DNA of 64,000 nucleotides from Monoplex corrugatus (Eukaryota; Mollusca; Gastropoda; Littorinimorpha; Ranellidae). Under the pieces are notes generated by a model. The model did not search any database, was not told the origin of the DNA, and saw nothing but the letters and a program-made list of their open reading frames with translations. Shown one piece after another: positions 38,326-48,835 of the stretch. Numbering within the stretch: the first letter of the stretch is position 1; every line of letters begins with the position of its first letter. A program made the translations under genes and the position numbers. Location: positions 29,595,344-29,659,343 of the forward strand of contig JAPXFY010000015.1 in NCBI GenBank assembly GCA_030674185.1, written 5' to 3'.

Positions 38326-38905
38326 TGAGGGGTATTGAGTGTGTGGGGGTGTTGGGTATGAGTGGTGTGGGTGGTGAGGTGTGTGGGTGGGTGGGATGGG
38401 GAAGGGGTGTGGGTGGGGTAGGTGTGTGCGTGGTGGGGGTGCTTGGGTGGTGAGGGTGTGTGGGTATGGGTGTGGTGGGATGTGGGTGTCGGGGGTGGGT
38501 GTGTGGGTGTAGGGTGAGAGGTGTGTAGATGTGGGGGTGTGGTTGTGTTCCGGGTATGGGGGTGTGGGAGTGGGGGTGTGGGGTGTGTGTGCATTTGGGT
38601 GTATGGGGGTGTGGGTGCTGGTGAGGGTGTGGGTGCTGGTGGGGGTGTGGGTGCTGGTGGGGGTGTGGGATGGGGTGTGTGCATTTGGGTCTATGGGGGT
38701 GCTGGTGGTGTGGGGGTGGGTAGTGTTGGAGTTTTGGTGTGGTTGTGTGGGGTGTGTGTGTGGGGGGGGGAATGTGTGTGTGAGGGTGTGGTGGGTGTGG
38801 TGTGTTCCGGTTGTGGGTGTGTGGGTGTGTGGATTTTGGGTGTGTGGGTGTGTGGTGTGGGTGTGTGTGGGGGGTGGGGTGTGAAGTGTGTGGTTGTGTG
38901 GGGTG
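38326..38905 (+). repeat. G/T-rich satellite, polarity restored
   Basis: The plus strand switches within a few bases at ~38326 (from CACATCAACG to GTGAGGGGTATTG) from C/A-rich back to G/T-rich. It contains a local triplication of GGGTGCTGGTGGGGGTGT near 38610-38665, and a longer period marked by GTGTGTGCATTTGGGT at ~38585 and ~38677. Confidence 0.9.
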
Positions 38906-39029
38906 CGCGCGGAACACATACACATAGCGCTCGCGCGCGCGCATACATACACATACACACAGCTGCACAACACATACACACATGCACACACGCGCGCGCG
39001 CACAACCAGACACACACACACGCGCACGC
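38906..39029 (+). repeat. CA / CG compound microsatellite
   Basis: Runs of GCGCGC and CACACA with CATACA words. CG-alternating stretches at 38933-38942 and 38992-39001 could adopt Z-DNA. Confidence 0.85.
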
Positions 39030-39082
39030 ATCAACCTGGGACGTATCGAACCTGGGATGCGTCGAACCTGGGACGTATCGAG
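39030..39082 (+). repeat. 16-bp minisatellite, copy block 3
   Basis: Three units in the same orientation as block 1 (TCGAACC at 39046 and 39062, TCGAG at 39078). A 16-bp block therefore marks each satellite edge. Confidence 0.88.
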
Positions 39083-39224
39083 ATGTCCCCACCGGTACCA
39101 AATGGCATATGCCATAACTGCACATATACTCTCCCACCCCCCAATCCTGTCTCCCCCCACCCCTTTCCCATTTTCCATGCGAACACACACACACATGCAG
39201 AGGAAACACACCATTATGAAGTCA

Positions 39225-39562
39225 CAAAATGACAGGTGCGGTAATCGAGCAGGTAAATGTCAGACTTGGAATAAGAATGTCTGGGTTTGGTCCCTTCTGA
39301 GTACCTCCTGCCTGATGAAAAAGGGTGGAGAATTTGTTCAGTTCTCTGGTCAGCATATGTACAGACCTGCCAGTGTCTGAAACCCGTTGGTGTGCATGCT
39401 CATGCAGAAAATCAAATATGCACTATAAAGATATTGTAAGCCATGTCTTGTGTGTTTGGTGGCTTATGAGAGCTTGGCCCAGCAAGCATATCCACCAAAT
39501 CAGAGTATGCAGACTGCACCAGTATACTGCCTGCAAGGTGTGGACAACTGTAAAAAAAAAAA
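39225..39562 (+). mobile_element. tRNA-derived SINE with conserved core
   Basis: The head contains GTAATCGAGCAGGTAAATGTCAG (A-box side) and GTCTGGGTTTGGTCCC (degenerate B box, GGTTCGANTCC type). The body has the order I know from mollusc SINEs: AAAGGGTGGAGAAT, CAGACCTGCCAGTGTCTGAA, GCAGAAAATCAAATATGCAC, then CATATCCACCAAATCAGAGT and CTGCCTGCAAGGTG. It ends in a poly-A tract (39551-39562). It is several mutations away from an active-looking copy. Family assignment is from memory of the pattern, not from a search. Confidence 0.65.
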
Positions 39563-39601
39563 AGCAAAGATCAGGAAAAGGGGAATGATTGCTTTTACAC
39601 G

Positions 39602-39637
<36 letters not shown>

Positions 39638-40030
39638 ATAAGTCGTCTTCATTTTTATGGTAGAAAAACCTATGTCTCAGAACATGTATAACCTTTCAGA
39701 AAAGTATTCAGAATTAATTTTCTCACAATAGAGGATTCATATGCCCATATAGTGAATACTTTCGTTACATGGAAAATGTGTTGCAAGTGCATGATTTGTG
39801 CGTGTGGGCGAGCGCGTGCATGTGTGTGTGTAAACAAAGACTGAGTTATTAATTATAGTGTAAAGTATGTACTTAATTAATTAATTTAATTACGATCTGA
39901 ATTTATAAACAATTCCTGTTCTTCTTCGCTAGCATTAAATAAAAGTACAGAAAGATATATCTATATATAATGAAAAATAAATTCAGCCATGATATATTGA
40001 CACAGAAGAAGCATGGCGCCATCGCGCGCG

Positions 40031-40101
<71 letters not shown>

Positions 40102-40508
40102 ATACACAAAAACAAAAAAACAAAAAAACATCAATAGCATTCATTGCCTATGATATCATTATATTCAATGATGTCATAATACTGGAGGAACCAAGTTGCT
40201 AGGAAAGATAAAAAGTAATTGCTAGATCTATTTTTCTTTAAAAATCCGAGTATAACAATTCAGTTCGTGGTCATATTGGTAGTATCAATGAAAAACAAAT
40301 AGCTACATATGTTTATAATGTTACACGTCGTAAAGTACAGAGAAGACTGTGGTTACGTCCCTTGCTTCGGGGGGTGGGGTGGGGGGTGGGCGTCGGGGGA
40401 CGTAGATCCGTTTCACGTGTAAACTAAAACCAAATCGCTTTCATGTACGGGACACGTAAGTATCGCGATACGTATTCGTGTTGAGAGATACGTGACGTGT
40501 AATCTAAA
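39563..40508. other. Non-coding stretch with poly-T and microsatellite
   Basis: Contains poly-T at 39607-39633, a GC/CA microsatellite at 40024-40095 ((GC)n then (CA)n), and a C-rich/G-rich patch at 40362-40395. No coding potential or recognised element seen. Confidence 0.7.
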
Positions 40509-42850
40509 GGTCTCTATTGTACTGTATCGTATTGTATTGTACGTATTGCATTGTATCGTATCATTTTGTATTGTACGTATTGCATTGTGTCACATTGTAT
40601 TGTATTGTTTCATATTGTATTGTACTTATTGTACACAACTGTATTGTTTCGTATTGTATTTGTTGTATTGTATCGTACTGTATTGTACTTATCGTATTGT
40701 AACATATTGTATTTTACTTATTGTTTTGTATCGTTTAGTATTGTACTTATTGTATTTTATCTTATTGTATTGTACTTATTGTGTCGTAATGTACTTATTG
40801 TGTCGTAATGTACTTATTGCATTGTGTCGTATTGTATTGTAGTTATCGTATTGTATTGTATTGTTTTTTACTTATTGTATTGCATTGTACTTACTGCATT
40901 GTATGGCATTATATTGTACTTATTTATTGTATTGTATTGTTGTATTGTATTGATTGTTATTGTATCAAACTGCGATGTACTTACTATAGAGTATCATATT
41001 GTATTGTACTCATTGTATTGTATGATATTGTACTTATTGTATTGTATCGTATTGTATTGTACTTATTATATTTTATCGTTTGTATTGTACTTATTGTATT
41101 GTATCGTATTGTTTTCTACTTTTTGAATTGCATTGTATTTTATCGTTTGTATTGTACTTATTGCATTGTATCATATTGTACTTATTGTATTGTATCTATT
41201 GTTTGTAATTATTGTATTGTATTGTAGTCATTGTATTGTATCGTATTGTATTGTACTTATTGGATTGCACCATACTGTATTGTACTTATTGTATTGATCG
41301 TATTGTATGTAATTTTTTCATTGTATTGTATATAGTATTGTACTTATTGCATTGTATCGTATTGTATTGTACTTATTGTGTTGTATAGTATTGTATTGTA
41401 CTTATTGTATTGTACAGTGTTGTATTGTACCTATTGTATGTTATCATTTTTGCTTCCTTTTATTGTATTGCATCTTATTGTATTGTACTTATTGTAATGT
41501 ATCGTATTGTATTGTATTGTATTGTATTGTATTGTATTGATTGTATCTATCGTATTGTATTATACTTATTGTATTGCATTGTACTGTATTGTACTATTGT
41601 ATTATATTGTACATATTGTATTGTATCGTATTGCACTGTACTCATTGTATTGTATTGTTTTGTACTTTTTGTAGTGTATTGTTTTGTACTTTTTGTATTG
41701 TATTGCATTGTATTGTACTTATTGTATCATTTCGTATTGTATTGTACTTAATGTATTGTATAATATTGTACTGTACTTACTGTAATGCATTGAATTGTAT
41801 TACACTTATTATTATATTGCATAGAATAGTATTGTACTTATTGTATTGTACCGTATTGTACTTACTGTTTTGTATTGCATTGTACTTATCATATTGCAAG
41901 GTATTGTATTGTACTTATCGTATTGTATGTACTTATTGTATTGTATCGTATTGTATTGTACTTATTATATTGTATCATATTGTATTGTACTTATTGTATT
42001 GTATCATATTGTATTGTAATTAGTTGTTGTATCGTATTGTTTCGTATTGTATTTATTGTATTGTATCGTATTGTATTGTAGTTATTGTATTGTGTCGTTT
42101 TGTATGTAGTTATCGTATTGTTGTTTCGTATTGTATTGCACTTATTGTATTGTATTTATATGTACTTATTGTATTGTATCGTATTGCCTCGTACTTATTG
42201 CATTTATCGTATTGTACTCATTTTATTGTATCTTAATGTTTGTACGTATTGTATTGTATCGTATTAAGTTGTACTTATTGTTTCTATCGTATTACATTGT
42301 ACTTATTTTATGCAATTGTATTGTACTTATTGTATTGTATCGTATCGTCTTGTATTGTATAATATTGTATTGTACTTATTGTATTGTGTCATATTGTATA
42401 GTACTTATTGTATTGTATCGTATTGTACTTATTGTATTGTATCGTATAGTATTAAACTTATTGTATTGTATCGTATTCTATTGTACCTATTGTACACAAC
42501 TGTATTATTTCGTATTGTACTTATTGTATTTAATTGTAGTTATTGTATTGTACCGTATTGTATTGTACTTATTGCATTGTATTGTATTGTACTTCTGGTA
42601 TTGTATCGTATTGTATTGTGCTTATTGTAATGTATCGTATTTTATTGTACTTATTGTGTTGTATCGCACGTTATTGTACTTTTTGTATTGTATCATATTG
42701 TATTGTACTTATTGTATTTTATCGTATTGTATTGTACTATTGTATTGTATCGTATCTATTGTACCCATTGTATTGTATTGTATGGTATTGTACTTATTGT
42801 ATTGTACCGAATGGTATTGTATCGTATTGTATTGTAGATATTGTATTGTA
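40509..42850 (+). repeat. 29-bp TATTG-type minisatellite, block 3
   Basis: Same unit and marker variants as blocks 1 and 2. Order is conserved at long range: 41750-41930 matches 29440-29625 (GTTTTGTATTGCATTGTA, TCATATTGCAAGGTA), and 42340-42830 matches 28935-29420 (GTATCGTCTTGTATTGTAT, ACTTCTGGTATTG, GTACCGAATGGTATTG). The cross-matching offsets imply a ~1.05-1.1-kb higher-order unit. Confidence 0.92.
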
Positions 42851-43289
42851 TATGTCAGCTTTAGGCTGTCGTCTTCAATCTTTCATACTCCTGGGACTAT
42901 GGTAATGTGCTATTGATGATATTTCAAGTGGGGATTCTCTTTGATGAATCTATTTCACTTCCTGACATTGACTTTAAACATTCCTTATGGCTTCCATATG
43001 CAGCGCAGCGTAACACTACGTGCCTTGCAATCTTGTGGGGATACCAAGTATTACTCTGTCAGCGATGTATTACTGCATATGGTTTCTTCGTTATGGTTGT
43101 TTAAATGTTTGACGAAGGTGTTTGCAGACAATGGTGTGTTTACAATGTATGAAGTGTTTTCCAGCAGACTTTTCCTTCTACCCATTATGCATTGCTATTG
43201 CATTATCCACATGCTTATGCCTTTGCTTTCTTTTATGCCCGACATGTCTTTATTCTATGACGTAGTGTGACCTTACTAAACCAGTCCAC
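42851..43289. other. Unassigned stretch
   Basis: A plus-strand frame is open over ~110 codons (42941-43270), with no domain I recognise, no clear splice sites and no close partner. It is probably the body of the decayed element whose end follows at 43290. Confidence 0.4.
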
Positions 43290-43480
43290 CTGGGAACTAT
43301 TGACGGAGGCAGAGGGAAGGGAAGAAAAAAATTCGATGGACAGACAACATTGCAGACTAGACAAAGAAACCAATTGCAGACACCCAGGATTTATTACACG
43401 ACCGACAAAGCTGGAGGAATCCGGTGAATAGTCCTTAAGTGCGACGCCTCAATGCCATCTCACAGACTTGAGGGAGCAGA
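43290..43480 (+). pseudogene. C-terminal scrap of a LINE protein
   Basis: Plus-strand reading gives GTIDGGRGKGRKKIRWTDNI followed by ADTQDLLHDRQSWRNPV and then RRLNAISQT. This follows the G.R.KGRKR..W.DNI..W.......L..DR..WR pattern at the C-terminus of many non-LTR retrotransposon proteins. It is short and interrupted. Confidence 0.6.
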
Positions 43481-43803
43481 TAAAGAAGAGAAACATTTTT
43501 AAAAACTCATACATTTGTGAGGGAGAAAGACATTGAAGGTTTCATGAGTAAACACTGCACATAAAGTATGTAAATGAAACATATTGAAACTAGACACTAA
43601 GTACAATTTACAGACATTGTCAGTTTGTCACTTTACTCTTTCATGTAAAACTTTCCTGGTGAATTATCATATGTAACATTTTTTTCGCAGTTTACCTCCA
43701 TGGGCGTTTGATGTGGACCCTAGTTTTGGAAGAAATCGTGTTGCAACACACCTGAAAACAGTGTTAATGTTGTTTAATCATTTGAAAATGATGTACATTT
43801 GGT

Positions 43804-43809
43804 TTTATT
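43804..43809 (-). terminator. Candidate poly(A) signal for the carotenoid oxygenase
   Basis: TTTATT on plus is AATAAA on minus, about 346 bp downstream of the stop at 44155-44157. The distance is plausible but the hexamer is common in A/T-rich DNA. Confidence 0.35.
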
Positions 43810-43990
43810 CTATCAAATTTTCCCTCTGTATGCAGTTCTTACCATTCTTATCAGACAATTCGTCTGTTGTTTTATGTTCCATATGAAATCAGCTCTACGT
43901 ATAGTGATAGTTGTGTACAATGTTCACACCATGTTTTGAAAAGATCAAACACTGGAAAGTGAAACACTACTATATATGTATACATAATAT

Positions 43991-43997
<7 letters not shown>

Positions 43998-44062
<65 letters not shown>
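43998..44062. repeat. (AT)n microsatellite
   Basis: About 32 AT units, lying in the presumed 3' UTR of the minus-strand gene. Confidence 0.95.
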
Positions 44063-44065
<3 letters not shown>

Positions 44066-44154
44066 AGCTGTGTCAAGCAACTAAAAATGCCCAGTGATAG
44101 CACAAATAGCGGTCAACAACGGAATCTTTTCTTTTTCTTTTGTTTGCTGTTGCC

Positions 44155-44321
44155 TCAGTTAGACTTCATGTAGAAGTTGCCATGGAAACTGGGCGCAATT
44201 CTGACACCTCGTGGCGTGGTTGCACGTGCCAGTTCTGTGAAGGATCGAGCGTCCAGAAGCAGGAGGAAGCAGGGTCCCTTCTGTTCGCCTCCAATACGCA
44301 CAACAGGCGACAGCACCACAC
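44155..44321 (-). CDS. Carotenoid oxygenase (BCO/RPE65 family), last coding exon
   Basis: C-terminal exon of a carotenoid cleavage oxygenase, a soluble or membrane-associated non-heme Fe(II) enzyme of retinoid/apocarotenoid metabolism. On minus it reads GT then VVLSPVVRIGGEQKGP, LLLLDARSFTELARATTP and PSFHGNFYMKSN, stop TGA at 44155-44157. The family hallmark is (L)VLDA..F.E.ARA..P......FHG.F; the His of SFHGNF corresponds to the fourth iron ligand near the end of RPE65/BCO proteins. The exon is preceded by an acceptor (CAATTTCAG, AG at 44323-44322). The split codon is completed by the G that ends the exon at 47169, giving EEDDG-VVLS, the expected junction. Length is 167 bp, phase 1 in. Confidence 0.9.
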
Positions 44322-45335
44322 CTGAAATTGAATCAGACTCTGCAATATTTTCACAGATCAAAGCCTGCTTGAAGTGGTGTAAACATATTACAAACTGTTA
44401 GGAAACATCACCTCGATAATACAATCAAAAGACACACATGTTCTGTTGTAATAATGATGGTCAAATATTTTCATGAAAAGTGAAGGAACAATGTGTCTTA
44501 TTCCAAGCTGTTTAACTAGTCATATTGGCCAGTGTGTTTTCTTATGAGTTGTTCAATTTGTCATACAGGCCTGTGTCTTACTCTGAACTGTTTTATTGTC
44601 ACATAGACCTTTATTTGACTTTGAGCTATTTGTCATTTGCGTGTATTTTTCTGAGATGTTTGATTTGTCACATAGTTCCATGTCTTATTCTGAGCTATTT
44701 ATTGGATAGACCTATGTGTGTTACTCGGAGCTGTTTGTTTAAGCAGTCACATGGACATAAGTGGAGTATACACAAACTTAGTTTAAACATCAGACGGTGA
44801 AGTAATGATGAATGTCTTTTACATCGTTTGTATCCACACTGTACACTTTCACATATAAAAACTAACAAACCAACAAACACCACTCACACATTACATACAT
44901 GAGTATTTTAGCAAAGATGGCTATAAAGATCATTGGCTATCCTTACCATCTTTGCATTAAATTTCCCGCACCAACAAACTTGACATTAACGTAGAGGACA
45001 CAGTTCTGATTTGTTTTGTTTTGTAGGTATTGACACTGAACATTATCGTTTACAGCATCAGTAACATCTTTGAGCAATGACCCACACAACAACAAGAAGA
45101 CAGCAGGCGTTTTCTACAAGAAAGGACATGACAGTCAACCTGCAGACACAGTTGTCTAAGAAACCAAAGCGACCCTCTTCACTCTAAAAGGACAAGCCTA
45201 TGGAATTGCCTTGGCATAGTGATGTTGTGGGGTCAGGCGAGAGGGTAAAGCTTAGCACAGCTTGAAGCCGGTAAAGGGAAAAAATAACGTGAATGTGAAT
45301 GTGTTGAATATTTTCTGATTCCATATGTCACAGGT

Positions 45336-45606
45336 AACACAAGAAGATCATTCATAAGGAAGATTAGGAAAAGACAGGCAACATTTATAGGCCACTTTAT
45401 GAGGAAAGGGGAATTGGAGCACCTGGTCACAACAGGAAAGCTGGAGGGAAACAGAGCACCAGGTAGACTCAGGGAGAAAATATTGGACGGACATGCAGAG
45501 TGGCTGAAGACAGAGAGGGTGGAGGAGGTGCTAGCGGCAACAAAGGATAGAAATAGATGGAAGGCCATGACCGCCAACGCCATGTGGCAAGGCACTTCAT
45601 GATGAT
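45336..45606 (+). pseudogene. RTE-like LINE 3' fragment
   Basis: Open to TGA at 45600-45602. It reads RSFIRKIRKRQATFIGHFMR, then GKLEGNRAPGRLREKILDG and RWKAMTANAMWQGTS, and ends in TTCATGATGATGATATG. It is clearly homologous to 48836-49590 but 5'-truncated. It lies on the plus strand inside an intron of the minus-strand carotenoid oxygenase. Confidence 0.85.
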
Positions 45607-45699
45607 GATATGTCACTGGTACTCCAGGTTGAGGGTCTGGCAGAACGTAACAACCCACTCCGGCAAAAAAGGGCTTGTGGCATTAACAACCACATAAAA

Positions 45700-46256
45700 A
45701 AAATAACACTAGTGTGTTTGATGGGCTTCCGGAGTCATCAGAAGATACTCGAATGAATAATCCCCTCACCAATCCAGTCAGATGGAACAGACAGCTGAAG
45801 ACTTCACCTACTAGGCAGAACTGTCAGACACAGCAGTAACAAAAGAAGCCGTCTCAGCAAAGCTTCTAGCATCTTGAGAATACTGAATAACGTGTGGAGG
45901 TACAGCAAGTTGTGATTACTTTATAGATCGGATTGCCGGCGGATGACCGAAGGCGACCTACCAAGTTATCAATCTTCAACACAAAGAACCTGCAAAGAAT
46001 CATGCTAATCTTCTGACCCAACACCTTGTCCAACGAACAACCACTTACCTTTCGCAAACAACCAAATATGGCACTATCATCATGAAAAGACGATGGAAAT
46101 TTATTGGGCACATGATTCAAAGAGAGCAGGATAACATCACCCGGACTGCTCTTCAATGGACACTAATAGGAAGACCCAAAAACATCTGGCGTGGCGACGA
46201 ACAACACCCTGAAATTCACTTGGTGAACAATACAGAAGCTGGTCCAGAATAGACAG
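45700..46256 (+). pseudogene. Decayed LINE C-terminal region, second lineage
   Basis: Several frames pieced by eye: EDFTYLGRTV-like start near 45800, LRILNNVWRYSK near 45870, KYGTIIMKRRWKFIGHMIQR at ~46060-46120, TRTALQWTLIGRPKNIWRGD and a stop at 46249-46251. The pattern (Y.G...R......NNVW....., then GT.I.KRRW.WIGH..R, TALRW.P.GRRK..W) is that of Jockey/RTE-type proteins. It is a different lineage from the 45336 copy. Confidence 0.72.
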
Positions 46257-46261
46257 AAATG

Positions 46262-46936
46262 CGTGCATGCGTGCGTGCGTTCTCCAGAATCTGTGTTACT
46301 ACACTGTATGCCAATGGCGTAATAGGCAGTAAGTAATCAATACGCCATTAGATACTGATAACGGTTTTAAAGGGTTTAAACGTGCATATTTGCTCTTCTG
46401 TGTACGTATAACACGGGAAGGGGATTCAGGCGAATGGGAACAACTTATTGAAGCCATACACCATGCACAGTGCACAGACATGTCAACTGGTCGGCTCACT
46501 CTTTCAAGTACCTTTTGATGATTTATCGCATTTAACGTAACCTAGAATATGGTTAAAAAAACAAAAAACAAAGCACACAAAATTCCACCCTGTGTCGGTA
46601 AGAGGCTTCCAGACTATATACATCAAAAGATCTGGATGAGGAAGAACTTAAGCTTTCACTTTCCACTATGACCGCACAGTTTTGAGAAAAAGTAAAGCAG
46701 CAAAAGGAGGACAGTAGGACACGCCTTCAAAACGCTCACCAGACAATAGTGAAATTTCTATTGCCTCGCTCCTACGCGACCTCCAGTTATGGAACTATTT
46801 TGACAACTGGGAACATGACAACACATACTGCGTGGATTCCATACAATTATCTACAAACTTAAGTAAGTCATAGCTTGACCACATTGTTCCTTCCCCTATC
46901 GTATTCATGCAAAGCATGAACATATGTACGTCAAAG
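46262..46936. other. Intronic stretch without recognised content
   Basis: Contains a short GCGT run at 46262-46281. No exon, LINE or SINE signature found in six-frame reading. It lies in the intron between the 47169-47280 and 44155-44321 exons. Confidence 0.6.
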
Positions 46937-46995
46937 GTGTGTGTGTGTGTGTGTGTGTGTTGTGTTTGTGTTGTGTGTGTGTGGTGCGTGCGTGC

Positions 46996-47077
<82 letters not shown>

Positions 47078-47095
47078 TGTGTGATGCATGTGTGC
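46937..47095 (+). repeat. GT/GCGT microsatellite adjacent to a splice donor
   Basis: Compound (GT)n / (GCGT)n tract; related GT words continue to 47161. On the minus strand this is a CA-rich tract starting only a few bases inside the intron that begins at 47168. Confidence 0.93.
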
Positions 47096-47128
47096 GTGCG
47101 CATGCTGCATGCTTGTATGTGTGCTTAC

Positions 47129-47161
<33 letters not shown>

Positions 47162-47168
47162 GCTGTAC

Positions 47169-47280
47169 CATCATCCTCTTCAGTAGCCCCAGGACGGGGA
47201 ACGAACACAGGTTCTCCAGGATCACAGCCGTCCTCCTCCCAGTACACAGGTCTCCGTGTCTCCATGTCCAACTTGATCAG
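47169..47280 (-). CDS. Carotenoid oxygenase, penultimate exon
   Basis: 112 bp reading LIKLDMETRRPVYWEED, then GCDPGEPVFVPRPGATEEDD plus one G. The L.K.D..T.....W.E..C.P.EP.FV..P.A.EEDDG motif is diagnostic for BCO/RPE65-type oxygenases, and it precedes the C-terminal exon exactly as here. The acceptor is GCATTTACAG (AG at 47282-47281). The donor is G|GTACAGCACACACA (GT at 47168-47167), followed directly by the CA-rich tract. Phase in is 0, matching the end of exon 57032-57132; phase out is 1, matching exon 44155-44321. Confidence 0.92.
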
Positions 47281-47329
47281 CTGTAAATGCAACACGGTGC
47301 ATAATGATAGAATAAACACAACATGACAC

Positions 47330-47415
47330 GAAGCAACACAGCACGACACGACATTATACAAACAGCATATCACAACACGACACGACACGACACGACACGA
47401 CACGACACGACACGA
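47330..47415 (+). repeat. (ACACG)n pentanucleotide array
   Basis: ACACG units with ACAGC/ACAAC variants. It lies in the intron just upstream (on minus) of the penultimate exon. Confidence 0.9.
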
Positions 47416-47650
47416 ACATCACAACAGAACATGGCACAAAACAACACGACATAAAACTGCGCAACGCCTCGGGTCCCCAGACATCACGACATGACATGAT
47501 ACGACACACGAAAACACATCACAACACAGCGCACAACAACACGACACATATAGCACAGTACAATATAATACACTACAACACAGCAACATAACACTTAAAC
47601 ACAACACGTAAAGACCACACCACAACACCACACCACACCACACCAACACA

Positions 47651-47985
47651 GCTTGCAACTTGCTAAATAAGCCTCATGGATTCAATTTCATGAACATTAA
47701 AATGAAAAGTCTGTGACACAAAAAATGAAAAAAAAAAAAATCACACCACACCACACCACACCACCACACCACACCACACCACACCACACAAACACAACTC
47801 AACACAACAACACATTACGCCACGCCACGCCACGCCACGCCACGCCACGCCACGCCCACGCCACGCCACGCCACACCACACCACACACCACACACCAAAC
47901 TTGCAACTTGCTAGAATAAGCTTCATGGGTTCAATTTCATGGACATTGAAATGAAAAGTCTGTGTCACAAAAAACGAAAAAGAAA
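47651..47985 (+). repeat. ~80-bp direct repeat pair enclosing pentanucleotide arrays
   Basis: 47651-47735 and 47900-47985 are direct repeats (GCAACTTGCTAAATAAGCC vs GCAACTTGCTAGAATAAGC; both continue CAATTTCATG and AATGAAAAGTCTGTG). Between them lie (ACACC)n at 47742-47790 and (CACGC)n at 47818-47875. A larger unit of about 248 bp, including arrays, was duplicated. Confidence 0.85.
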
Positions 47986-48180
47986 CCTTTCATTTCAAAA
48001 TGTATGTAAAAATGTAGTATTCCTACATATATCATTTAACAACGATTGTTGCTGTTTATTTTCTTATTCAACCAAACGCTTTGAAAATAAACTGTTGTAA
48101 AACATGTCAAGTACATTTGCGGTGAACAAGTCACACTGTATCAATGTTTCTTTTGCTGCAAAATATTACGTTCCTTTTTA

Positions 48181-48181
48181 C

Positions 48182-48210
<29 letters not shown>
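48181..48210 (+). repeat. Poly-A tract
   Basis: About 30 A residues; could be the tail of an unrecognised retrosequence. Confidence 0.9.
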
Positions 48211-48212
<2 letters not shown>

Positions 48213-48480
48213 ATGTTCACACAAGAAAACTATGCTTAAACTCATTTTAAAGAAGTAACATCAGATCAAGTTTTGTTAGCTGAAATTTCAGAATCGTTGG
48301 TTTACAGTCCTGTTAATGGAATACTTGAAATTTATGAAGTATGTATTCAAATGTTAAAGTTTCCCTTCACATTCCTGATGTTAGCGTTAACTTCTCTTTC
48401 CATTTTTCTATTGTCCCACCTACTTCTGTCTTTTACTCAGTCTCCCCTCTGCTCCCAATCCAACCCGACCAACTCATCCT

Positions 48481-48666
48481 CACCACACCACACCACACCA
48501 CACCACACCACACCACACCACACCACACTACACCACACCACACCACACAAAATCATATCACAGCACAACACACCATATGCACAGCGCAGCACAGCACAAC
48601 ACAACACAGCACAGCACAGCACAGCCCAGCCCAGCACAGCACAACACAACACAACACAACAACCAT
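48481..48666 (+). repeat. (ACACC)n to (ACAGC)n/(ACAAC)n pentanucleotide array
   Basis: Successive homogeneous blocks of related pentamers. Same repeat type as 47330-47900. Confidence 0.92.
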
Positions 48667-48699
48667 AACAAAGCACGACTATGACGTGACACGACACAA

Positions 48700-48835
48700 C
48701 AGTCATTATATATTGTATAATGTATTGATTCTAGTGAGTTATAATTCATGATGTCATTATATATTGTATTATACATGGGTTACAATTGATGATGTCATTA
48801 TACATTGTATTATACATGGGTTAGAACTTGACTTG
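48700..48835 (+). repeat. 51-bp minisatellite, left remnant
   Basis: Diverged units of the array at 49594-50045 (TTCATGATGTCATTATA, then ATTGTATTATACATGGGTTA). The RTE-like fragment 48836-49590 lies between the two parts. Confidence 0.8.

Noticed and set aside
33322..39214. Open frames of 300-530 codons rich in His/Thr/Pro or Val/Gly/Trp
   Set aside because: Composition artefacts of the G/T-rich satellite, open on both strands, with no domain.
44140..44325. Plus-strand 61-codon frame behind a pyrimidine-rich acceptor-like site
   Set aside because: The minus strand of the same bases encodes the conserved carotenoid oxygenase C-terminus with correct splice phase, which explains the open frame.
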